64,000 nt of DNA from Bin5 sp009843665 (GTDB taxonomy: Bacteria; Chloroflexota; Anaerolineae; Caldilineales; Caldilineaceae), in contig OZ244818.1 of assembly GCA_965220285.1 (NCBI GenBank), positions 2,356,001 through 2,420,000 of the forward strand, in the 5' to 3' direction. Below, piece after piece: positions 16,728 to 24,700 of the stretch (positions are counted from its first letter, which is position 1; the number at the start of each line of letters is the position of its first letter). The notes below the pieces were generated by a model that did not search any database, was not told the origin of the DNA, and saw nothing but the letters and a program-made list of their open reading frames with translations. The translations under genes and the position numbers were made by a program.

Positions 16728-17079
16728 GGGTGCATCCCAAAATGGGGGCGAACTTTCGTATACCTCGGGTCGCAACAGAGCCATGTCCCATCCTTCTGAA
16801 GCTCTGAGGCAGGAGATGCGCCGTCTCTGACCACTGGCCACTAACCACTGACCACTGCTTTTCTGGGCGGTCGGGCCTATTCGGCCCTCCCTTGTGCGGG
16901 GGCTCCGCCCCCGCAACGCCCCCGGCCAACAACATGCCTAGTCGACCGGGTGTCGACATTGGTGACGGGTGCCCATTCGAAAGTGTCCAGCCAGACCACG
17001 TCCCGCCAGTTCCATCAGATCCCCGTAGGGGCAGGCTTTGTGCCTGCCCACTCCCACCCCAAATCTGGGATGCACACCC
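16728..17079. mobile_element. MITE-like element B (352 bp)
   Basis: It begins GGGTGCATCCCAAAATGGGG and ends with the inverted form (CCCCAAATCTGGGATGCAC). It aligns along most of its length with the element at 31031-31490 and shares its terminal motif with the transposase-linked end at 63645. It contains a heptamer tract (16828-16858), the double-hairpin core and a TAGGGGCAGGC...GCCTGCCC inverted repeat. It has no gene. The flanks CCGAAAAC and CCGAAAGC could be a worn target duplication. The remaining gap bases 16534-16727 and 17080-17373 hold nothing recognisable. Confidence 0.65.
16828..16858. repeat. Degenerate heptamer tandem repeat, locus 3
   Basis: Four units of CTGACCA, CTGGCCA and CTAACCA type lie inside element B. 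Confidence 0.65.
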
Positions 17080-17373
17080 GAAAGCCGCCGTCCCCGACCA
17101 ATGGGAACGGGGTGGTCGGCCGCTATCTTTGTTGCGGAATTGGCCCTATGCTATGATTTCGTGCAAAAGAGAACCGGTCACCTGGAACGAACTCGGTGCT
17201 TGCCCCAAGTGCACTCATCATCGAGCACCTATCTTTGCCGGTTTCCTGGTAAGAGGCCCGGTTCTGCCAGATGAATAAGGTGTTCGTTCATTCGGAATTC
17301 AAGTTGTCTCACATATAGAGGGTATTACGGCAAGACTCTCCAGCGCTGGTAAACTCCCATAAGGCAGGACCCG

Positions 17374-18399
17374 ATGGCTGAATGGAAGTTCAAGAGGTTT
17401 TCACTGGCAGGGCTTTCCCTTCTCGTAGCGATTCTGCTGGCAGCCTGCAGGCCCATCGATGACCAGATTGCTTACTATCTTGCCCACGGCCCCACAAGTG
17501 TAAGCCCGTACGTCGCAACGGGACCGGCCTGCACCGAACTCGAAGAAGTAGCGCAGGAGACCCTGGCCGGTGTCCGTCCGCCGCCCGCTACCGCGAGTTT
17601 CAGCGCCGCCGAGCGTCGGGCTCTTGCCATGACCGCTTTCGGCCACCTGTGCGAACTGGCGCGAGAAGTGGGATGGCGGCAGAGCGCCACCAAGGAGGAA
17701 GCGAAGGCCGCAGAGCTCCTGATGGACCGCTTTACCGAGTTCGGATACAGCCCGGAGATGCAGGATTTTCAGGTGCGGATAGGGTCTCTCCGGAGGCAAT
17801 CCAGCAACATAATCCTTGAGCTTCCCGGTCAGGGCGAAGGCGTGGTCATCCTGGGAGCACACTACGACACAGTACGGAACTCAGTGGGCGCCAACGATAA
17901 CGCTTCCGGAGTAAGCGTGCTGCTGACGCTGGCAGAGAGGTTGGCGCAGCCACCCTGGTCCAGCCAGATGGTATCGGTTTTCCCGTTCACACTGCGGATT
18001 ATCGCCTTTGGCTCAGAGGAAACCGGAATGACCGGCAGTGGGCATTACGTGCGCCAATTGACCGATGAAGAGTTAGACGCCATCAAGGTCATGATCAACT
18101 TCGATTCGGTGGGATCCGGCACATTTCTCCGGGGACCGGGCGACATCTGGTTGACCAGTCTTGTAGAAGAAATCGCCAGTAGAGAGGGAGTGTCCTATAC
18201 AAGCATCAGCGAGGGTTACAGCGGTAGCGATCATTTCTCTTTCAGGTACGACGCCGAGATTCCGATTATTGGTTTCTACAGCAACGACAAGTCTCGCATC
18301 AACACCCGAAGTGATACGATAGAGTTCATCAACCCGGTGCTGCTGGGAGACATGGTGGTTCTGGTCCTGGAACTGCTTGCCTCCCTTGAAGATTTGTAA
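17374..18399 (+). CDS. M28 family zinc aminopeptidase, lipoprotein
   Basis: This 341-residue protein has a lipoprotein signal (LLVAILLAACRP) and an M28 catalytic domain. Zinc and catalytic segments are visible in order: GAHYDTVRNSVGANDNASG (H and bridging D), FGSEETGMTGSGHYV (catalytic E), NFDSVGSG and YSGSDHFSF (last H). M28 enzymes remove N-terminal amino acids from peptides, here outside the membrane. An AAGGCAGGA site precedes the ATG. It stands alone, 112 bp before gatB in the same direction. Confidence 0.88.
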   Translation: MAEWKFKRFSLAGLSLLVAILLAACRPIDDQIAYYLAHGPTSVSPYVATGPACTELEEVAQETLAGVRPPPATASFSAAERRALAMTAFGHLCELAREVGWRQSATKEEAKAAELLMDRFTEFGYSPEMQDFQVRIGSLRRQSSNIILELPGQGEGVVILGAHYDTVRNSVGANDNASGVSVLLTLAERLAQPPWSSQMVSVFPFTLRIIAFGSEETGMTGSGHYVRQLTDEELDAIKVMINFDSVGSGTFLRGPGDIWLTSLVEEIASREGVSYTSISEGYSGSDHFSFRYDAEIPIIGFYSNDKSRINTRSDTIEFINPVLLGDMVVLVLELLASLEDL

Positions 18400-18467
18400 T
18401 GTCTTGCCGGTAATGTCATCTCCGGGGTGAAGACCATGCAGCCAACTGGAATCCAGGAGAGATGTTG

Positions 18468-18515
18468 ATGGAAGAAGTGAATCACACGGTTTCACCGAAA
18501 GGGCGCCGCAATTGA
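18468..18515 (+). CDS. Possible 15-residue coupling peptide before gatB
   Basis: An ATG behind CAGGAGAG opens a 15-codon frame (MEEVNHTVSPKGRRN) whose TGA overlaps the TTG start of gatB (TTGA). The arrangement resembles the mini-ORF before the permease at 12560 and would allow reinitiation. Only layout supports it. Confidence 0.3.
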   Translation: MEEVNHTVSPKGRRN

Positions 18516-19987
18516 CACAGGAATACAACGTCGTCGTGGGCATGGAGGTCCACGCGCAGCTGCTGACGAATACGAAGATGTTCTGCCGCTGCAGCGCCGA
18601 CTACCAGGGCGCGCCGCCCAATACGCACACCTGCCCGGTCTGCCTGGGCCTGCCCGGCGCGCTGCCGGTGAGCAACCGCGCCGCGGTCGAAGCCACCATC
18701 CGCACGGGGCTGGCGCTCAACTGCGAAATCGCGGAGACCGCGGTCTTCGCACGCAAGAACTACCACTACCCGGACCTGCCCAAGGGCTATCAGATCTCCC
18801 AGTACGAGTTGCCCCTCTGCCGCAACGGCTGGGTCGAGATCGAGCTACCCGACGGCGACGTCAAACGCATCCGCATCCACCGCGCCCACCTGGAAGAGGA
18901 CACCGGCAAGAACACGCACGCGGGGCTGCATACACTGGTCGACCTGAACCGGGCCGGGATGCCGCTGATGGAGATCGTCACCGAGGCCGACATCGCCAGC
19001 GCGGACGAGGCCTACGCCTTCCTGACCAAGCTGCGTTCGATCCTGCGCTACCTGGGCGTCAACAGCGGCAACATGGAGGAGGGCGCGCTGCGCTGCGAGC
19101 CCAATATCAGCGTGCGCACGCCGGACCAGGCCGCCCGCGGCGAGTTCGGCACCAAGGTCGAGGTCAAGAACCTCAACAGCCTGCGCGCGGTGCGCAACGC
19201 CATCGCCTACGAGGCCGAGCGCCAGGCCGATGTGCTGAACCGCGGCGGCGTCATCGAGCAGGTGAATATGGGCTGGGACGAAGACCGCCAGCGCACCGTG
19301 CTGCAGCGCTCGAAGGAGAGCAGCGAGGACTACCGCTACTTCCCCGAACCGGACCTGCCGCCGCTGGTGGTCGACCGCCAGTGGGTGGAGGAGACCGCAC
19401 GCACGCTGCCCGAGCTGCCCGACGCCAAGGAGCAGCGCTACCGGCAGGATTGGGACCTGCGGCCCGCCGATGCCGGCGCCATCACCGGCGAGAAGGCGGT
19501 GGCCGACTATTTCGAGGCCGCGGTGGCCGCCTACGGCCAGGACGACGGCAAACCCCAGCGCATGGCCAACTGGATCACCGACGAGCTGTTCCGCCTGATC
19601 TATGCCGACGGCGAGGGCCAGGACCTGCGGCAGATCGCCGATACACGCGTGCAGCCGCAGCAACTGGCCGCGCTGGTGCAGATGGTGGATGCGCGTGAGA
19701 TCAACGCCAACACCGGCAAAAAGGTGCTGGAGCAGATGTACGGCAGCGGAGACGACCCCCAGGCCGTCGTCGAGCGCGAAGGGCTGGCCATGGTCAGCAA
19801 TACCGACGTCATCGACGCCGCCGTGCAGGAGGCTTTCGACAGCAACCCGGACGAGCTGGCCCGCTACCGCAGCGGCGAGAAGAAGCTGTTCGGCTTCTTC
19901 ATGGGCCAGATGATGCGCGCCACCAAGGGCAAAGCCGATCCGCAGGCGGCGCGTCAACGCCTGCAGGAGATGCTCGACAGCTCGTAG
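18512..19987 (+). CDS. gatB: Asp/Glu-tRNA amidotransferase subunit B
   Basis: This 491-residue protein is GatB, the kinase/tRNA-binding subunit of the GatCAB transamidase that converts Glu-tRNA(Gln) (and Asp-tRNA(Asn)) to the amidated form. Visible landmarks are VGMEVHAQLLTNTKMFC at the N-terminus, the zinc-type cysteines in CRCS and CPVCLGLPG, KNYHYPDLPKGYQISQYE, and DYRYFPEPDLPP, with the YqeY-like tail at the C-terminus. The start is a TTG at 18512; the next ATG (18542) would remove conserved residues. gatA and gatC are not adjacent, which is common. Since asnS is present at 44789, its main role here is probably Gln-tRNA formation. Confidence 0.95.
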   Translation: MTQEYNVVVGMEVHAQLLTNTKMFCRCSADYQGAPPNTHTCPVCLGLPGALPVSNRAAVEATIRTGLALNCEIAETAVFARKNYHYPDLPKGYQISQYELPLCRNGWVEIELPDGDVKRIRIHRAHLEEDTGKNTHAGLHTLVDLNRAGMPLMEIVTEADIASADEAYAFLTKLRSILRYLGVNSGNMEEGALRCEPNISVRTPDQAARGEFGTKVEVKNLNSLRAVRNAIAYEAERQADVLNRGGVIEQVNMGWDEDRQRTVLQRSKESSEDYRYFPEPDLPPLVVDRQWVEETARTLPELPDAKEQRYRQDWDLRPADAGAITGEKAVADYFEAAVAAYGQDDGKPQRMANWITDELFRLIYADGEGQDLRQIADTRVQPQQLAALVQMVDAREINANTGKKVLEQMYGSGDDPQAVVEREGLAMVSNTDVIDAAVQEAFDSNPDELARYRSGEKKLFGFFMGQMMRATKGKADPQAARQRLQEMLDSS

Positions 19988-20008
19988 GGGCAACCCTTGT
20001 GGTTGCCC
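19988..20008 (+). terminator. Hairpin directly after gatB
   Basis: GGGCAACC-CTTGT-GGTTGCCC forms an 8-bp stem immediately after the gatB stop. There is no long T-tract. Its wording (TAGGGGC...GTTGCCC) resembles the TAGGGGCAGGC...GCCTGCCC stems inside the MITEs, so it may be a dispersed repeat as well as a terminator. Confidence 0.45.
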
Positions 20009-20065
20009 TCGTGTACTGGGCTTAAAGAAATATCAACGCGCCCTGGCAACGCCCCGCCAGCGGCC

Positions 20066-20100
20066 TACCACTGACCATTATCCACTGACCACCGACCACT
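20066..20100. repeat. Degenerate heptamer tandem repeat, locus 4
   Basis: Units of CCACTGA/CCACCGA type fill the short gap just before the DUF6807 gene at 20109. Confidence 0.65.
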
Positions 20101-20108
20101 GAGGTCCC

Positions 20109-21050
20109 ATGTCTCTTTCTCTTATCCATACTCGCAACGAAAAGACCGCGCCGCACGGTCACCGCACGCCCGGCTTCGCCTCGCTGGAGTTGAAGTGGGG
20201 AGCTGCGACGCTCTTCCGCTACATCTACGACCCGGACATGCCCCAGTCCGAGTCGCCCAAGCCGTTCTTCCACCCCGTCAACACCCTGGCCGGCGACCTG
20301 ATCACCAACTACCGCCCGCATGACCACGTCTGGCACAAGGGCATCCAGATGACGATCGCCCACCTGCACGGTCAGAACTTCTGGGGCGGGGGCAGCTACG
20401 TCCACGGCAGGGGTTATGTCGACCTGCCCAACAACGGGACCCAGCGCCACGACGGCTGGGATTCGATCGAAGTCGAAGACAACCGCTTCGCCGCCACGGA
20501 GAGGCTCTCCTGGATCACACAGGCCGGCGAGCACTGGATCGACGAGACGCGAGGCATCGCCGTGGAGACCGTCGACCCGGACGCCGGCTACTGGGCTCTG
20601 GACTTCACGACCAGCCTGCGCAATGTGCGCGGCAAATCGCTGCACATCGGCTCACCCACGACCGCGGGCCGTCCGCTGGCCGGTTACGGCGGCCTCTTCT
20701 GGCGCGGCCCGCGCTCCTTCGACAACGGCGAGGTCATCACCGCCGCCGGGCACGAAGGCGCCGACGCCATGGGCCAGGCCGCGCCCTGGCTGGCCTACAC
20801 CGGCCGCCACGACGGCAGCGGCAACGCCTCAACCCTCGCCTTCCTCGACCATCCTACCAATCTGCGCTATCCCAACAAATGGTTCATCCGCCAGACGCCC
20901 TACGCCTGCGCCAGCTTCGCCTTCATGTTCGACGAGGTCTACGAGTTCGACGCCGGGGAGACGATTACCCAGCGGTACCGGCTGGTGATCGCCAATGGCG
21001 ACTGGGATGCGGCGCAGGTCGAGGCCGCGGCGGAGGCGTGGCGGGGTTGA
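20109..21050 (+). CDS. DUF6807 (PmoA-like) family protein
   Basis: This 313-residue protein resembles the DUF6807 family, once labelled methane-oxygenase PmoA-like although unrelated to the membrane enzyme. Recognisable parts are YDPDMPQSESPKPFFHPVNTLAG, NYRPHDHVWHKGIQM and the C-terminal WFIRQTPYACASFAF. These proteins are beta-rich and often lie in sugar-catabolic loci; the histidine-rich HDHVWH segment may be a metal or sugar site. The function is unknown. A 63-codon duplicate of its own 3' end lies 390 bp downstream (21439-21627), on the far side of an MNT gene. Its TGA overlaps an ATG of an 8-codon frame leading into that gene. Confidence 0.75.
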   Translation: MSLSLIHTRNEKTAPHGHRTPGFASLELKWGAATLFRYIYDPDMPQSESPKPFFHPVNTLAGDLITNYRPHDHVWHKGIQMTIAHLHGQNFWGGGSYVHGRGYVDLPNNGTQRHDGWDSIEVEDNRFAATERLSWITQAGEHWIDETRGIAVETVDPDAGYWALDFTTSLRNVRGKSLHIGSPTTAGRPLAGYGGLFWRGPRSFDNGEVITAAGHEGADAMGQAAPWLAYTGRHDGSGNASTLAFLDHPTNLRYPNKWFIRQTPYACASFAFMFDEVYEFDAGETITQRYRLVIANGDWDAAQVEAAAEAWRG

Positions 21051-21072
21051 TGGCGGGAACCGGAAGGCCACA

Positions 21073-21405
21073 ATGATTGACCTGAGCCCCAACCACCTCA
21101 GAACGGTGCAACAGATACTGGCGGAACACGTGCCGGCTTGCGAAGTGCGCGCCTTCGGTTCCCGCGTGACACAGTCTGCAAAGAAATATTCCGACCTCGA
21201 CCTCGCAGTCGTCGGCGTTACCGCATTGGACCGAAACACGCTTGCGCGGCTGAAGGAAGCGTTCGAGGACTCCGACCTGCCGATTCTGGTAGACGTGCTC
21301 GACTGGCAGGAAATCTCCCCTAGTTTCAGGGAAATCATTGCGAAAGACTACGCGGTCCTGCAGGAGATACCGGACGGCGCAGGCGGGAGCGTTGCCAGGA
21401 AGTAG
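21073..21405 (+). CDS. MNT-type nucleotidyltransferase domain protein 2
   Basis: This 110-residue protein carries FGSRVTQSAKKYSDLDLAV with the GS motif (29-30) and the aspartates D41 and D43, and a third acidic residue around D74 (LVDVLDW). The active-site set is complete. Like the protein at 1434 it belongs to the MNT antitoxin class that normally faces a HEPN toxin; none is seen. A GGAAGG site precedes the ATG. An 8-codon frame (21050-21076) links the stop of DUF6807 to this start by ATGA overlap, hinting at coupling. It is flanked by complete and partial copies of DUF6807 sequence. Confidence 0.78.
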   Translation: MIDLSPNHLRTVQQILAEHVPACEVRAFGSRVTQSAKKYSDLDLAVVGVTALDRNTLARLKEAFEDSDLPILVDVLDWQEISPSFREIIAKDYAVLQEIPDGAGGSVARK

Positions 21406-21438
21406 CGAACAGGCTTCAGAGACGGGGGGCCAGACAGT

Positions 21439-21627
21439 CTACGCTGCCCCGACAGATGGTTCGTGCGCCAGACGCCCTACGGCTGAGCCAGCTTCGCCTT
21501 CGTGGGCGTTGAAATGTACGAGTTCCAAGCCGGAGAAACGCTGACCCAGCACTGCCAGCTCTCATTCGCCAACGGTAACTGGAACGCCGCCCACGTCGAA
21601 ACCGCGGCCGCAGTGTGGCAGGGTTGA
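21439..21627 (+). pseudogene. Duplicated 3' fragment of the DUF6807 gene
   Basis: The 63 codons read LRCPDRWFVRQTPYG, a stop, ASFAFVGVEMYEFQAGETL and onward to WQG and TGA, matching the last part of the protein at 20109-21050 (LRYPNKWFIRQTPYA...). The in-frame stop and missing 5' part make it a dead fragment. The MNT gene lies between the complete gene and the fragment. The rest of the gap up to 21701 holds no gene. Confidence 0.8.
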
Positions 21628-21701
21628 GCAACTAAGATGTAAGGAGAACATAGACGGAAGCCGTCGTCCCCCGCGGCGCAACCTTAGTGCCATACGGGAC
21701 A

Positions 21702-24700
21702 ATGGGAAGAAACACCATAGGTTCGCCTGACGGAGACAGCCGTCGTTCATTCGATTGCATCTCACTGGATTTTGAAGTCGGCGTTCAGGACTGCCGCATC
21801 CACAAATTCGCGGCGGTGCGTCCAGAAACCAATCAGTCTCTCGTCTTTCCCGGGGCCGGCGATGGCTTGGGCGCGGCATTGGGCAAGCTGGACGATCTTG
21901 CCGGTGGCGCGGACTTTCTGCTGGGCCACAATCTGATCGATTTCGATCTGCCTCATCTGCAGGCCGCGGCGCCCCGTTTGCGGCTGCTGCGGCTGCCCGC
22001 GGTAGATACACTCAGGCTCAACCCTCTGGCCTTTCCCCGCAACCCCTATCACCACCTGGTGAAGCATTATCAGGACGGACTACTGAAACGGGGACGCATC
22101 AACGACCCGAAACTGGACTGCGACCTGGCCCTGGAACTCTTCCGCGACCAGAAGCGAGCGTTGCAGAGCACAAGCACGGACCTGTTGACCGCCTGGCATT
22201 GGCTAACCACAGCCAAGAACGGGGAGGGATTCGATCGAGTGTTTGCGTCCCTGCGGGGCTCGCGTCGCCCATCCGACGCCGAGGCGAGTGAGGCGATCCG
22301 CGCTCTGCTGGCTGGAGTCGCCTGCCAAACACACGGCCGTGAAGTCATGACAGAAGCCGTTGGGTACGGCTGGGCGCTGGCCTATGCACTGGCGTGGCTG
22401 TCTGTGTCTGGGGGCAACTCGGTCATTCCTCCCTGGGTGCGACATCAGTTTCCCGATGCGGGGAGGTTGGTGCGGCGGCTGCGCGACACCGCTTGTGCCG
22501 ATCCCTCCTGCAAATGGTGCCGGGAGAGGCACGACGCCCGCAAAGAACTCAACCACTGGTTTGGTTTTCCCGACTTCCGCCCAGAACCGACGGACCAGGC
22601 CGGGCGGCCTATGCAACAGTCCGTCATCGAAACGGCGATGGCGGGCGAGCATCTGCTGGCGATCCTGCCCACGGGCGCAGGCAAATCCCTTTGCTATCAG
22701 ATCCCGGCCCTGTCCCGCTACGACAAAACAGGCGCGCTGACGGTGGTGATCTCCCCTTTGGTCGCGCTCATGGCCGACCAGGTGGCGGGGCTGGAAAGGC
22801 AAGGCATCGACTGTTGTGTCACCGTAAACGGACTGCTGTCGATGCCCGAGCGCGCGAATGCGCTGGACCGGGTGCGTCTGGGGGATGCTGGTATCCTCCT
22901 CATCTCGCCGGAGCAGCTGCGCAGCGTCTCCTTGCGCCGCGTCCTCGAACAACGGGAGATCGGCGCCTGGGTGATGGATGAGGCCCACTGTCTTTCGGAG
23001 TGGGGGCACGACTTCCGGCCTGACTACCGCTACGTGGGACGCTTCATCCGCGAACGCGCGGGGGAAGAACCTATTCCGCCGGTATTGTGTCTGACCGCGA
23101 CCGCCAAACCAGATGTGAAGGACGGTATCGTCGATTACTTTCAGAAAGAGCTCGGTATCGAGTTGACAGTCTTCGACGGCGGCGCCCAACGCACCAACTT
23201 GGAATTCGTCGTCGTCAAAACCAGTAACGCGGAAAAGCACGCACATGTCCACCAGATCCTGATGGCCGATCTGCCAACAGATCAGCCGGGAGGCGCCATC
23301 GTCTATTGCGCGACGCGGCGGCAGACCGAAGAACTAACGGAGTTCTTGCAGATAAAGGGTGTGGAGGCGGACTTCTTCCATGCAGGCGTGCCGCCGGAAA
23401 CCAAGAAAAATGTACAGCAGAGCTTTATCGGAGGCGAACTGCGGGTCATCGCCGCAACCAACGCCTTTGGCATGGGTATCGACAAGCCGGACGTACGGCT
23501 AGTGGTCCATGCCGACATTCCCGGATCCTTGGAAAATTATTTGCAGGAAGCGGGCCGCGCCGGACGTGACCAGCAGGCGGCGCGCTGCGTTCTGCTCTAC
23601 ACACAAGACGATGTGGAGCGGCAATTCGGTATGTCGGCCCGTTCGCGGCTCACGCGGCGAGAAATCCATGGTGTTTTGCGGGCGCTGCGAAATCTGGACC
23701 GCAAGAAACGTAGGGGCGACGAGGTTGTAGCTACTGCAGGAGAGATTCTGAGAGAGGATGAAGAAAAAGCTTTTGAACGCGATTCCACCACCGACGACAC
23801 GCGCGTGCGCACCGCGATCGCATGGCTGGAGGAAGCGGTATTACTGACTCGAGAGGAGAACCGAGTACAGGTGTTTCCCTCCTCTTTGCGAGTGAGTTCA
23901 AAGGAGGAGGCGCGGGACAAGCTCGAAAAGCCCTCCATCCCACATTCCTACCGCCGCCAACTGATGACCATCGCCGAGAAGATGATCGAAGCGGACGCGG
24001 ATGAAGGTATCACCACCGACGATCTGATGTTCGCTTCGGGCTTGACGCCAGAGGGAGTGCGGAGTGCGCTAGACGATCTGGAGCAATTGGGCATCGCCAG
24101 CAATGATACTGTGCTTACTGCCTTCGTCCACACCGGGGTGCAACATTCCTCACAGAGACGCTTCTTGGAAGCGGCCGAACTGGAGGAAGCCCTAATCACC
24201 ACTATGCAGGAGATGGCCCCCGATATGGGCAAGGGCGACACATCATTTCTGCATCTCCGCCTCGCCACCCAGCGACTCAAAGACGATGGCCATACCTACG
24301 CCCTACCGGAACGCGTGCGACGCATAATCCGCAGCATCGCCGCGGACGGGCGCGGCGAAGGGGGCGGTGGGGGAAGCCTCGGGATACGGGGACGTGACAC
24401 CGAAACCATGAGAGTGACTTTACAACGCGAGTGGAGTGATTTGGAGAAGACCGCAGCGTTGCGCCGCGAGGCTGCAAAACGATTGCTGGATCATATCCTC
24501 AGCAGCCTGCCGCAGGGAATCCGTGGAACCGATCTGCTGGCTGAGACGACTCTGGGCAAGCTACTCACAGCGATCAAGTCCGACCTCACATTGAGAAGTA
24601 AATTCAAGCACCCCGACAAGCTTAGGGATCGAGCCCTGCTGTGGCTACACGAGCAGGAGGTCATTCGGCTACACAAAGGTCTGGCAGTGTTCCGCCCGGC

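Noticed and set aside
18845..19993. Minus-strand open frame of 382 codons opposite gatB
   Set aside because: Antisense shadow of gatB with no recognisable motifs.
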